Assembly (NCBI GenBank): GCA_014529385.2
Contig: CM043964.1
Span: 134,576,420-134,640,419 of the forward strand
DNA length: 64,000 nucleotides
Source: Adiantum capillus-veneris
Taxonomy: Eukaryota; Streptophyta; Polypodiopsida; Polypodiales; Pteridaceae
Reading direction: 5' to 3'
Shown here: positions 42,828 to 55,399 of the stretch, one piece after another
Numbering within the stretch: position 1 is the first letter of the stretch
Layout: the number at the start of each line of letters is the position of its first letter
Notes under the pieces: model-generated
What the model was told of the DNA's origin: nothing
Seen by the model: the letters and a program-made list of their open reading frames with translations, nothing else
Database searches by the model: none
Position numbers and translations under genes: made by a program

Positions 42828-43513
42828 ATGCAAGGCCGCGGAGTCCGAGGGTTTGGAGGGCAAACCAATGAAATTGGAGGATGTACGCAAGTGTTGTCCA
42901 TCCTTTTTTGTGAAAGACGTATTGTTCAGGAGGTCAGGGGTCGTGCCAAGGCAACGGCACCATTGAAAATCGTAGATTTGCAACACAAAGAGCTTGCGCA
43001 TGTGTTGCTTCTACGCTTCATCCAAAAGGAGCACAGTCTACCTAATAATAATCAAGTTTCCATGTACTTCATCCAACAAGTCTTCGTGCAAGATATAATG
43101 AAGAAGCGCGTCCTTTGGACGGACCGTCCTTTCAACGCTGGTGTCAAACTTGAAAGAGCTAAAGAAAGGGCACAAGCGTGTCGTGGGGAGGTAGATCCAC
43201 TTGCACGAAAGAGGCCAGTGGTGCTCCTACCAGATGAGCATGAACAAATTGTTAATATCGTGTCTCACGAGGCTACACTAGCCAGTCAAGGAGAGAGCGT
43301 TCTCTTGCTACAAGAGAAGTTGGCATCCAAAGAAGCAGAAGTAGTTGTTTATCGCAAAAACTTGCTAGATACAAAGCCGGATATGGTCCTCTCTCTCCCC
43401 TGCCTGAGGAGGTAGGACCAAGTCACGAGACAGATATTCAAGAAACGGTGGATATGCTTGAGGAAGCATTGAACATAGATCTCAAAGAAGCGATGGATAT
43501 CACAGTTTCTTAA
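42828..43513 (+). pseudogene. Unrecognised ORF, possibly transposon-derived
   Basis: The ATG at 42828 opens M-Q-G-R-G-V-R-G, and a 195-residue frame runs to 43415. Near 43370 the better-looking coding sequence shifts frame. It continues acidic and open (P-L-P-E-E-V, then T-V-D-M-L-E-E-A-L) to TAA at about 43513, so one base may be missing or extra. The region E-A-T-L-A-S-Q-G-E to A-S-K-E-A-E-V-V is predicted-looking helix or coiled coil. I do not recognise the family. It lies tail to tail with the hAT remnant. Confidence 0.4.
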
Positions 43514-43878
43514 AGATATTGTAGACTGTAGTTGGAAATTTTAATGGCAAATTATCCTGTCCTTTTTTGAGACGCATTGTATTCTCTCTATGTTTATGGC
43601 AATGAATTCATTTTGGAGTTGCTAGTTGATGACTTCGTTGAGAATTTGGTTTGTAGATTTCATTTTGTTTAGGATGTGTTAATGTTATTTTATTTGGTTG
43701 CCACATCATGTTCTCAATACTTATGTTTATGCGAACTCTCCTCAATACTTAAAAAATACTTAATGGAGAAGACTTTATACATTGTCCAAAGGTGTGCATG
43801 TTGCTCTTAATTCGAAAAAGTGATATATATAGCTCAATAGTGAGATAGAGTACATACATTATCATCATGAAAAGATAT

Positions 43879-44981
43879 TTACATTTCGCCATCTATCACG
43901 GGCACTAGGTCATCAACTTCTTCATTGTCTGAACATTTTGAAGCCACTTCCCACTCCATCTCATTGTCGCTACACCTTTGTTCCGCCACCGTTTCATGAT
44001 TCTGAAGCACTTCAAAGTGTACTTCGGTCACCCATGTGTCTACCTTCGTGGGTGCATGAATGAAATGCATGTTACAAAAGATGTACACAAGGTCTGCGGC
44101 ACGAGTAAGACTTAAGCAATTTTTGCGCTTTGAGTGCACAAAGTCATAAGAAGACCAATTGCACTCACAGCTCCCACTTGATGCCGTGACCGAAAGCACC
44201 CTGGTCGCCACGTGTTGTAACTCAACTACGTCTCCTCCATATTCTTTCTCCATACTGAGTAGATACGTTAGTTTATTCAACTGATTCTCCTAAGATTCTC
44301 CCAACTTTGTCGGACTACCTTCCCTCCCTGTGAAGGGTTTACTACTCTTACAAAAGGAAGTATCAAATTTGAACCCACGCCTATCAAGTATCCACCAATC
44401 GAAACGCCCCCGTAACCACTCCAACAGGGACGTCAAGTTGCTCCTACAGCCCCACCCAGAAAACAAAAAAAGTATTGCCTTTGTCCTCAACCTCTCGGCA
44501 TCCATTTCGCCTCGCTTGCACCTGTAGCTATCCTCTTTTGCTCTGCTCGACACCCGCCAACCTCTCAGCATCCCCTGCTCATATGTGCACGTTCACCTCG
44601 TTTCGCCTCGCCCACACTTGTTGAAGGTCCTTGGCTATCTCACACCTCCTCTTGATCTACACTCACTTCTTCTATGTTGACAGATGACCCACCTGTCATA
44701 CCCTTCTGTCTCTTAGGAAGAAGTATTGCCTGTTTGCATCTCTTTCCATACCCTGCAAAATGGACCCATATGTCTTTAGGCGGTGCTCCACATTCTTTCA
44801 CATTAGGGCTAGTGCCGAATAAATGTTCCTTGATGCGAGTTGCATTGCCGTGCCACTTATGCCCACAATGTTTGCATTCCACAAACGAAACTGTTTTGCC
44901 CTTCTCTATTTCCTCCACATATGTCCACCCTTTTCCTCGCACCATGCTTTTTGACTTCAACAAAATATATCCTACAATCAA
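43879..44981 (-). pseudogene. Internally deleted hAT transposase gene
   Basis: The N-terminal part (44640-44970) is a BED-type zinc finger: F-V-E-C-K-H-C-G-H-K-W, then R-I-K-E-H-L, of the kind at the start of plant hAT transposases. The C-terminal part (43879-44280) is the hAT dimerisation domain: L-Q-H-V-A-T-R-V-L-S, C-E-C-N-W-S, K-R-K-N-C-L, then D-L-V-Y-I-F-C-N. The whole catalytic middle is missing. The 350 bp between the two parts have no matching coding sequence. It is a deletion derivative. Confidence 0.85.
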
Positions 44982-45189
44982 TAGATACCCTATGATTATA
45001 ATTTTTCACCATAATCCGCAATGAGAAAGATAAAAGGTTATAGATATGATTTGCTAAATTAAAATGATGAATGAATAGTCTTAAGATAATATCTAGGGAA
45101 AATCACCAATGGATATGACATCCTGCCTACTAGGAGTAAAGAGAGACAACCTAGATGAACGATGGAGTCATCTCACATTCCACTATCTA

Positions 45190-45440
45190 TGTCTCTTGGA
45201 GGTAGGAGCTACTGCTCAAACACAACCAATCGACCCTAAAATAACTAAGGTCTCTAATTTATATATTAGCATAGAGGTAAGAGCATGAGCTTGATAACAT
45301 CCATGTGTCTCCTAAGTATTATGCATGACTAATATTCACTAGGAGGTAAGAGCTTTTGCTCGATCACAACCTAGTGAATTCTATAGGTGATCCACCATTT
45401 TCACTTAGAGGTAAGAGCATAAGCTCGATAACAACCAAAT
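45190..45440. repeat. Degenerate tandem repeat, about 75-85 bp units
   Basis: Four units share GAGGTAAGAGC and GCTCGATAACAAC-type blocks, near 45197, 45271, 45344 and 45399. Confidence 0.7.
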
Positions 45441-45639
45441 ATCTATGACCGGCTTGATGCAAAATTTGATATGTGACCTGAATAAAAGAACTTTCCTAAA
45501 ATTCATCCAAGTTCTAGTGCACACCAATGACCATTCATTACAAGTAATCAACCCGGGTCAGGCCTCTCCCCCCCCCATAAATATGATACCCCCTCTCTTA
45601 TTTTTAAGCTTGGGAGATAAATTATTGGGGGCATACCCC

Positions 45640-48600
45640 TAACTTATATGCTTATGTAACTTGTAAAAAAAACCCCCTCCCCTGCACTTACATGGTGCAA
45701 TAAGTTTTCCATGGTGAATCTCCCGAGCACTGTAGCACCCATGTACTTTGTACATGGGTGCTACAAGAAAGAGCAACCATACTAGGTTACTTCTTGTTGC
45801 CCCATGTGATAGCAACACTCCCAAGTGAAAATATGAACCAGCTAGTAGACCTGCAATCAATGTGCTACCAGCCCAATATGCCTCTATGTAACCATAGAAC
45901 TGCAACTCACATTCACCCTATAAAAGAGTGCATATTTCAAAGTAGCACTCACATAGTGCAATGTGCGTCTCATTGCATTACATAAATTGACTCACCAATC
46001 CAATTGTGTAGCTCAAGTCTAGATGTGAGATAGTCAAGAAAATTAAGCTACCCACAATCTTCATGTACATGGTAGCATTCTCAAGCACTTGACCTAAACC
46101 ATTCCCCAACTTCAAATTCTGATATAAGGGCATCAGAATTGTCTTACAATCAGTGATACCATACTTTTTCAACATGTGCAAGGCATATTGACTTTGTGAC
46201 ATCCATACACCCTCATTTGCTGCATAAGTAGAGCATGTACACCTTCTACTTCAGCCACATTATCACCACTAACAATCAAGTCATCCACATAGATACATAT
46301 CACCACAATTCCTACCTCATTCTATCGTGCATACAATGAATGATCTGCATGAGACATCTCAAAGTCCAATGAAATGAGGAAAATCACAATCCTCTCATAC
46401 CAAGCTTTTGGTGCTTGCTTCAACCCATATAATGCTTTCTTTAACCTACATACACGGTCACATAACCTCATTTTCATAACCTTGTGGCTACTCCACATAC
46501 ACAACCTCCTCCAAGTCTCCACTCAAAGCTGCATTCTTTACATCCATTTGCTTTAACACACATTTTAAATTTGCAACCAATGTAATAATACATGAACGAT
46601 AGCCATATTTTCTATGGGATTGAATGTCTCCTCATAATCAATCCCATAATCTGTGCATAATCTTTGGCCACAAGACTTGCCTTGTACGTGCTCACACTGC
46701 CATCAGCATTATGCTTTATCTTGTAAACCCACTTACAGCCAGTTGCCTTTTTACCTTTTGTAATGGCACCAATTCCCATGTTCCATTTGCATGAAAAGCG
46801 CCATCTCTTCATCCATAGCTTGTCACCATTTTTCATCTTTAATAGCATCCTCAAAAGATGTGACTTCTACTTCCTCTATAATCTTTGCCATATATGCACA
46901 ATGATGAGCCACATAATTGTCATAATTCAATCTTTGCACATGAGTTCCTAATCTTTCATACCTGTGTGGTCTAGGATCACTTCCACGTACATTGTTCCCT
47001 ACTTGCATCCTTCTTGCACCTGGAGTCTTCACATAGAGGGTATGCCAAACTCCTCATCTAAACTTTGCTCAAAACCACTACTATTGCCGTCATCATGGTC
47101 AACACTCAAATTTGGCAGTTTAGGGGCAGCGTCAACTTTTTCCTTCCCTTTTCCTGGAGCATTTGAAGATCTAGAAGGACTCACTCTTTTATGCAACTTG
47201 CCACTCCATTTCTTCTCACCGTGACCTACACTAGGTGACCCTTGCGGCCCACTCAAGACTTGTGGTTGCACACCTGTATTTTTTGCAACCACATTCTCTC
47301 TGACATTAGCCCCCAAATAATCTTTTACATTGGCACACCCACTTTCCATTTCATCAAAAACAATATCCCTACTCACCCTCACTTCTTGTACACTCTGCTC
47401 AAGGGAATAGCAAATGAATGCACATTTTTTTTACTTTTGGATCAAGCTTCTTATCTCATCCACCACACGTACATAAGCATTTCTCTACTTTTGGATCAAG
47501 CTTCTTATCTCATCAACCACACGTACATAAGCATTACATCCGAATATTTTAAAATCTAATACATCTAGTTTTTCACCACTAAACTTCTCTTCTGGTGTCA
47601 TATCATGTACTGAAGTAGTAGAAGTCATGTTCAGAATGTAAACATCTATGAGGCGTGTTCTTCTCATTCATCAATGCTCTAGCAACTTTTTCTCTTCTTC
47701 TCAGAACACCATTTTGCTACGGAGTATATCTGCATGAAAACTACCTCTAAATGCCATGCTTTTTCAAAAAGCCATTGAATTCATTGGAGAAATATTCTCC
47801 CCCTCCATTTGACCTCAAGCACTTTACATGTTTCCCAGTCTTATTTTCGACCATAACTTTGAAATTTTGAAAGTGCAGCTTCATGAATTAGACTCAAACC
47901 TTCCTCATATGGTCATCAAAACTCACATATTATCTACATCCACCCATAGATATAGCCTTTGTTGGATCCCATATATCTATGTGTATTACATCCAATGCAT
48001 TCTTGTTTACACGCTTATCATGAGGAAAGGATGATTTTGCCTACTCTTCAAATCGATAGCTTCACAAGCTTTTTGCATCTGCAACTGTAAATGTTGGCAC
48101 ATCTGTAACCATTTCTTGAGTTTGCATCATCTTCAGCGTCTGCAAATTAACATGACGGATACATTTGTGCCTCTCAATATCTAGAACAACACATGCACCT
48201 TGTGCAAACATGGTAACATTCACCTCACGAACACTTACATCCAAAGTAAACATTCTCTCCAGTTTATTTCCTTATGCAACCAACCTTCCATTCTTCTTAT
48301 GTTCTTTGATGAAGAGACCATCAGAGCTAAATCTAACCTACAAGTGTTGCTCAACCATTTGCCCAACAAAGACCAAATTCTTTGTGATGTTGGGCTTTAT
48401 CATCTATCCTAGACAATGACACATTTCTTGTATGCATAATGGGATGTGCAGTATCATTTCCAATCTCCATATAACTGGGACTTTGCAAAATCTAGGATTT
48501 TGCCACAGACATAGTATTTAGCATGTGTTGCACCACAGATAGCCTCTCAAACTCATCTACATTCCTACTAATGGTTGCATAACTATTTTGTTGCCTCCTA

Positions 48601-49640
48601 TTTGGACAGTCACATTCAAAGTGACTATGTCTTCCATAACCCCAACATACTATATTTTCAGGTTGACCTATATTCTTCGCGGGGCGGGGGGGGGATCACT
48701 ATAAATAAATTGTGTATATCACGTGTGTTCAAGGACTCTTTATAAAACTCCTTATCTGTGAAATTTTGAAAAATAAACTACACCCCGTTTCCTATTTAAT
48801 CTGTAAATTTTTTTCCTATTTCCATTTTATGGTATACTTCTGTATATGAAAATGTGAGAAAATTTTACATTAAATAATTTCTTATGTTGCACTCACGTGA
48901 TAGTCACATCCCCGCGCCTGTATTATTGTGTTGCGTGTTTCCATGACCTCTTGGACTCCCCCTGCCTCAAAAGTTTCCTTGACCACCTATGTTCTGACTC
49001 TGATTATTATTCTGCTAATGTGCTTGGTGTTTGCCTCTTCCTCAGCCTTGTCCTTGACTTGTACCACGTCCTCTTTCTCTTCCTTTATTGTTGAAAAGGG
49101 CCTATTCAAAATTGTCTCCACCGTGCATAGAGGAGTCTTCCGCAAGTTTCTTCTCTTCCACAATCAATAAGGACACCAAATTTGTAAATGAGGAAATGCT
49201 ATCTCAAAGATGAATACCAGTCTGAAATTGTTTGTATTTTGGGCCCAAGCCTCTCAGGCATACTCCCACTTTGTCATCATCATCAACTGTAACACCAATC
49301 GATGCAAGTGACTCACATATGCTCTTTATTTTCAATGAATATTCATTGATGGACAATTTTTTCTTCAATATTTGGTAATAGTTTCAATATGTTTGTTTTT
49401 ACTTCACAAGAAGAGCGTAAAAGCTACATGTCCAATCCCTTTTTCCTTTAATGGGGTTTGCTCGCTTTTCTCTTTGCTCGGAAAAACTTGCTTGATACTT
49501 TGCAAAACTCGTGCTCTACTAGTTATTTTGTCATAAACTTGTTGATGTTATGGTATACCCAGATTTTGTCATTGTATTAATACATGGTTGCTTGTTTCAC
49601 TTAGATTGGGCATTTAAAGATTCTTTGTCATCATTCTCTC
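45640..49640 (-). pseudogene. Strongly decayed copia retrotransposon (element D)
   Basis: On the minus strand, from right to left, the following can be read. Gag remnants lie at 49640-48890. A damaged zinc knuckle (second Cys replaced by Tyr) sits near 48640. Pre-integrase remnants lie at 48253-48062 and integrase remnants at 47880-47485 (M-T-P-E-E-K-F-S-G, then F-K-I-F-G-C). Then come the linker (47382-46823), RT start G-C-K-W-V-Y-K-I-K near 46720, Y-G-L-K-Q-A-P-K-A-W near 46430 and Y-V-D-D at 46280-46291. The RT tail is at 46202-45978 and an RNase H remnant at 45905-45640. It has many stops and frame changes. It is the oldest copia layer here. Confidence 0.88.
45668..45685 (-). other. Probable polypurine tract of copia D
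   Basis: On the minus strand a G-rich purine run (GCAGGGGAGGGGG) follows the RNase H remnant. Confidence 0.5.
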
Positions 49641-49649
49641 ACGTCTGTG

Positions 49650-50146
49650 TGCACTCTATGTCATAAAAACCTATTATCTACTTTCCCAAATGATTTTCTC
49701 ATATTAAATTGATCGTTTAATATGGGGAGATACCAAGGGGAGCACAGGCTAGATATTGGAAAGGTTGCCAAACCTGTCTCAACAGGGGATCCAAAGGAGA
49801 GGAAATAGGGATCCAGATGGGGATGGTCTGCTAAAGAGAAAACTGCACCAATGGAGTTTAAAAGACCCTTAGGTTTAACTCCATTAAAGACTTCCAAAGG
49901 CTAAAGTTCCAAATTTTTACTCTAAAAAGCCTTAGGCCATGGGGACTACTCTTAGTGACTAAAGTGTTGAATGCTAAAGTCAACAAAGTGGCTACACGGA
50001 AAGGACAAAAGAGCGAGCAAGCTAGGAAAGAGACAGCACACTCTCTCACACACACACACACATAACTTTACCTTTCCACAAACCAAATAGGACACATGTC
50101 AGGCATGTAGGAAAACCCCCAATTCTTGCTTGAATCCTATTGGATG
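49650..50146. other. No gene seen
   Basis: Short minus-strand frames only. A short CA run near 50047-50063. No supported gene. Confidence 0.4.
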
Positions 50147-50456
50147 GACATAGAGGTGGACCAATGAGGGCTCAGCTAGTGTAAACTAATTTTCTTATTT
50201 TATAAATTCTCTAAAAAAAAACCAATAAGAATTAGTCTCTCTAAAATACTATTGGACAGTCAAAAGGTCCAATGAGAATTAAGCAACCCTTAAATTTGCT
50301 TAATTCCTATTGGCCAGAAGACTAAAACGTCCAATAGGAATTCAGATAATTAAATTAATTATCTGAGCTTTTACAAAAGGGAAAAAGGATGGACACTTGT
50401 CACAAGGCTCTTGAATGTGCCTCTCAAATGCTATTGGCTAAGCTTTTCAAGGGCCA
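50147..50456. repeat. Cluster of alternating ATTGG / CCAAT motifs
   Basis: Nine copies of the pentamer occur within 310 bp, largely alternating in orientation (near 50149, 50160, 50220, 50249, 50269, 50308, 50330, 50430 and 50452). Several pairs form short stem-loops, for example CCTATTGG paired with CCAATAGG at about 50307-50338. An AATTAAATTAATTA palindrome follows near 50345. Confidence 0.75.
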
Positions 50457-50856
50457 ATAAGAAGCCAGCATGAGTAAATTGCAATAAGGGTCGACCAAGA
50501 TCAGAGAGGGGGCTGATTTGTGAAGGCATTATTCCACACACACTCACACAAGCTCATGTGTGAAGTAAAGAAAGTCTATCTCCTTCTCAAGCTTTAATGG
50601 AAAGCTCTTCATCTACTCCAAGCTTGTGAGAAGGGAGGCCTACACCAACAAACTCTTGGCTTGTGATGCAAATCCAACCAAGAGACAAGTTCCAATGCAT
50701 GCTCATCTCCTCTACCATGCTAATTACTAAGCTATGCTAAGCTATTATGAGTGATTATGTGAGGAGAAATACTTCTTTCTCGTAAGAATACTCTTTCTTC
50801 CTCTAGATCTACTCTCATACCCCGCTAGCTCTCACCATCTTTGAAGGTGTGTGAGG

Positions 50857-51200
50857 TTTTGGGTCTGATACCGTGAGGGAAATGACGTTATGTGTTATCA
50901 TGTATAAGTTTCGTGCAAAGAGTTTTTACCAAGGAACACAAAGAATTGTATTGTACAAAGTCTCTCTTAATGGGAGAAGTTATAATACAAATGCCTAATG
51001 GAGGGGGTACCGGTCCATGTAAATCCGGTCCTCAATAGTTGTCAATTGTTCTATTTCTCTCCCTCTTTCAAGTATTGTTATGCCAAACTAATTAGGTGCT
51101 ATGCTAATGTTGTTATCTCCAATCAAGCACTCTTCTATGCTCATTAGGAACTTGCTCTTAATGAAGTGCTCACTATGTTTAGTTATTTTCCGCTATTTAC
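50857..51200 (-). repeat. Possible copia LTR with primer binding site
   Basis: On the minus strand CGGTATCAGACCC near 50862-50874 is close to the initiator-Met primer binding site. The sequence to its right starts TGAGGGAAATGACG on the plus strand and has a TATA-like segment on the minus strand. It could be the 5' LTR of copia D. The gap of 1.2 kb to the gag remnant makes this uncertain, and I found no partner LTR. Confidence 0.35.
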
Positions 51201-51529
51201 AAGCTATTTAGACCATTAAATGTTACACTCTGTTTCATCCTCCACTATATTCTCTCTCTTTCTTCCCGCAACGCGGTGTACATATATATTCACTCTTCAC
51301 AATGTTATGTTTTCTTGAGTATGCTTTCATTCATAACACCCATTCAGGGGTAGCACTAGTCGCTAGGTACCTCTGGATGCAGTCCGACTCATGGCCTAAA
51401 ACTCCATGCTTGGTCGGGCGTTGAGAACTCCTTCCCTATGCAAACGATTCTGCAACTCTGATGTATGTTGAAAATTGTATAAAGGTGTAAATTGTATATT
51501 TTGTGCATAGACCCCCAGGGGAAGGGTAT

Positions 51530-51699
51530 CTCTCAGGTTCAACAAAAATGTGCTAGGAAGTATGCAGTGCAGCAAGGAAAGCATCGGGCCTATGACTGTG
51601 AGGGTTCATAGAAAACTGAAGGGAATCGTCCTTCCATTGACGAGCTTGTATACACAATGTTCAAAATGGCAAAACATTGCCAGCTCTTAGTGGCTACCA

Positions 51700-51744
<45 letters not shown>

Positions 51745-51745
51745 A
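51530..51745. repeat. Dispersed repeat S, copy 1, with (GA)n
   Basis: The block CAACAAAAATGTGCTAG to GAGGGTTCATAGAAAA recurs at 53345-53430. The block TTCCATTGACGAGCTTGTAT to CTACCATTATGAGAGAG recurs at 54870-54950. The latter ends in a GA microsatellite in both copies (51703-51740 and 54944-55013). Confidence 0.85.
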
Positions 51746-52870
51746 GCTCTTGCAAGTGCACACATACACACACACACACACAAAGATGGAGGCAAAAATT
51801 CTTCTTCTTCTTCACTAACTTCGATAAGAGTTCTACATAACATAAGAGAAAATAGTAACATAAAAGGGAACTAATACAATGGTCTAGTATGAACTGCTAA
51901 TGATTGTGGTGAGTAGATAAGTGTACCATCACTCTAGTACGTAGACCAACTCGGTGTAGTACATGTGTAGTATCATTGGTGAAGATATGCGTATACACCG
52001 AGGCGTACCAGTGATGATGATTGTCGATAGTAGTCATGCAGAAGTCGTACATGTTGAGCTTGACATCTCAACAATTCTTTCAAGTACCTCTACACCTCTG
52101 CTTCAGAGAAATTTGTGTATGTTTTATGAAGATAACATTCACTTCTCTTTCCAAATCATCATCATAATCCTTTCACTCATTTCGAGCAAAACAAGTTTGC
52201 GTATCAACACGCACCCCTTCTAAGTAGGCTTCCACATCTTTGGAATTTTCCCATCAATCATATCCCAAACATATAAATCACATACAAAGCATCAACATCA
52301 TTGTGTGAACATGAATTTGGCATAGACATAACATTATCATATTACTTTAAGTCATCAACATATGCACCCTTCCAATCTATGGTAGATGGATGCTCATACA
52401 AGTGCTTGCATTTACCATGTGACATAATATTTTCATCCTCTTTGTGCATTGGATATGGTTTGTATACCTGCAGACAATTCTCTTTATGCCCAAGATCCTC
52501 TTTATGCCGAGGATATTGTTTGCATACTTGTGGACAATCCAAACTCATGTTCCCTTGTAAAAAAATCACTTCATGGCACATAGATTGGAAATAGCACCCA
52601 TATCACAAACCATCTTTGAATAAGTTTCCTCGTCTTCCATTTCACTCTCTTATATCTTCAACATGTATATTGTCCTCCATAGATCCTTCTTGTGCCCTGT
52701 TTTGTGAGCCTTCAAACATCATATCTTTATCCCCAAAAGCGCAAACCTCATGTAAAGAAGTGGAATATCTAGTTTTTTATACACAACTTTGAGTATGTCC
52801 TCATCTTTGGAATGTAATATCTGGTCATCTTGTTGAAGACAATCATCTATAATGGCTTTTCTCTTTTTTT

Positions 52871-53250
52871 TCACTTGATTATGACCACATGCATCATTTG
52901 TACATGTTCCATTTCCTTTGCCTTTGTGGAAGCAATCCGCTCCATCTCCAAGTCTACATATTCAAGACATTTTTGCTTAATAGCTTCTTCAAAGTCATCC
53001 CAACTATCTTCATATTCCCTTGCAAGGTCTTGGATTTTCTCATGCAAACCTAGAGCCACCAGTTGTTCAAACAACACAATCATTTGATGTTATTACCCCT
53101 TGAAGCTTCTCCATGACATAGCACTTGATGTATTTTCTTGGGTCGTCGTAACCTTCAAACATGTTCCACTTGTCAAATGCCTCACCTAATGCCACTTTAA
53201 TCTCTTCTTCCCTCTTCTTTTGCTTTGGTTATTGTTCTTCTTATGTAGCT
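52871..53250 (-). pseudogene. Retrotransposon Gag-like fragment (minus strand)
   Basis: Two adjoining minus-strand frames can be read. One runs from about 53240 to 53090 (A-F-D-K-W-N-M-F-E-G-Y-D-D-P, then K-Y-I-K-C-Y). The other, 53083-52871, has L-G-L-H-E-K-I, then S-W-D-D-F-E-E-A-I-K-Q-K. Together they look like the N-terminal Gag domain of a gypsy-type element, where a target-like F-x-G-x-D-D-P-x-K-Y segment is followed by a W-x-x-F-x-x-A-I helix. A frame break separates the parts. Confidence 0.5.
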
Positions 53251-53344
53251 TGTTACTAATGCACAACATAGGCTTGAAACATTTGCACTTGAAGATTTGT
53301 ATTGATACCTTAAATGAAGCTTTTGAACCCTCACCCTAGCCTAC

Positions 53345-53430
53345 TTTGTGTTGGGTTCACCAAAAATGTGCTAGAAAGTATGCTAGAAAGCATCGAGCCT
53401 CTGATTGTGAGGGTTCATAGAAAAATCAAG
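53345..53430. repeat. Dispersed repeat S, partial copy 2
   Basis: Same CAxxAAAAATGTGCTAG to GGTTCATAGAAAA block as at 51535-51612. Confidence 0.8.
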
Positions 53431-53439
53431 GGAATCATC

Positions 53440-54867
53440 GAACCTTGGAAGCAAAAAAATACGCTCTCCCAATTGCACAGATATAGTGCTCTTCCAACTA
53501 TGCTCTTTCACCCGGTTTAAAAACCCTATACTAAAGCTTCATTATTCATCATGAATATTTTATGGAAGCTTAAATAATTCTTTATACTAGAAAAATGATA
53601 CCTGAAGAGGGAAAACCCTAATTAGTGGCCTCACAGCGTCGAACACAGGGTGAAAATAGTATCGGATTGCACTAGCACCCTAACTTGCAATTACTATATC
53701 TCCTTCAATAGATGTCCAAAGGAGATCATTTTTGTCTCTAGAAGCATCTCCTTAGCTTGAGAGAAGATGAAACTATCATTGATGTGGTATATTGAACTGT
53801 TTTATGCTAATTTTGTGTTAATTTTGACCATTTTATATCGATTTTTAGCCACTTCTAGCCCAAAAATGTCCTTTTGTCCATAAAAATCCCAAACAAGTTG
53901 GCATAAAGCCCTAATTTTTGTGAAAAAGTTAATTTGGGCTCAAATTACATGTTAAATCTCATTTTTCCACTTGGCAAGCACTTTGGGTACATCTTTTGCA
54001 CCACGGCTATTTTTGGCCAAGATCGCTTGCTTTGAACTTTTTAGGCAGAACGAGTGTGCTACTTTAAAATACTTGAAATATGTATATTTCTAAGACAACT
54101 TGTAGCAAGTTTTATTTGATAAAACATGCATGATGCCATGTCTAGGGCCTTGCCTCCTTGGTAAGGTATGTATAGGACTACAATCGTGGCAATCATTTTC
54201 ACTTGTATGACACTATATACTTTATAGCATTTGTTTCCACATAAAAAAGCACATAAATGTGAGGTGAATATTTAAATTTCATATTGGAAACGTGCCACAA
54301 TATGACAATGGAAAAAAGTCAGAATGTGTAGGGTTGCCTATTATGGTTGGTCTGAACGACCAGGCGAGGCTTGCTTCACAAACATTTGAGTGGGCACCAG
54401 CTAATAAATAAAGACGTGTCCACAAAGATGGTTAAGGAAGCATGGACTAGTGTGTCCGATGTCTCCATCTACAAGGGGAGATTGAAGTTGGATAAATACA
54501 TTGTGCTAAATATTTGTATGCATGTAGAGGCCATATATCTTGGTTGCATAGGTATCATCTTGAATCACACGGATTGACCATTTGTGGTTGGCTAAGATGA
54601 TATACATGCAATATGCTTTGAATGAGTTGGCAGACTTTAGCAATAGGGTACCCAGCATGCCATAGTGTGGACATTTGTAGTGAGACGTAATAGTGTCACG
54701 GGATTAGCTGAGATATGCACTGGTTGGAGCTGCTATTCAGACCCATGAATTACGTGGAGGAATTGCAAACACAGTTGGAGTGGTCACCATAGGATAGCAT
54801 GCATCCACATGTATCATCTACCATGCCTCATACAAAACATGGTGAACAAAACTACGTGTCATATATG
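53440..54867. other. No gene seen
   Basis: AT-rich sequence without motif-bearing frames. Confidence 0.4.
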
Positions 54868-54940
54868 CAAGGCTTCCATTGATAAGCTTGTATACACAAT
54901 GCTCAAAATGGTGAAAGACTGTCAGCTCTTAGTAGCCACC

Positions 54941-55013
<73 letters not shown>
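54868..55013. repeat. Dispersed repeat S, copy 3, with long (GA)n
   Basis: It matches 51630-51740. The GA run (54944-55013, about 35 units) is the longest in this family. Confidence 0.85.
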
Positions 55014-55018
<5 letters not shown>

Positions 55019-55399
55019 TTTTGGGGACCCAATTTATCTCTATATATGTTACATGAGTGAAAAATGTAAAACATGCTTTGTAAAAATGATTTATCATTGT
55101 ATCTAATATATTTTGCACACTATGAATCAAGGTGATAAAGTATGCTACAAATTGCACTATCAAGTTTTCACCAATGCAAGTTTTGATAAAATTTAAAGGT
55201 ATAGCTATCACTTACAAAAAAAAGACACAAATAAAGAGTAAGCATGACTTGCCACTTGTCCTTGTAAATGGACTTAAACTTATTCTACACTTGGGAAAAG
55301 CAGCTACAAAAAGAATTAGATTACAGAGTTGCATCTCCATGAAATGATATATAGCTCCACGTAATGTTAGGCTGTAGTGTTATCCATATCTACACCACT

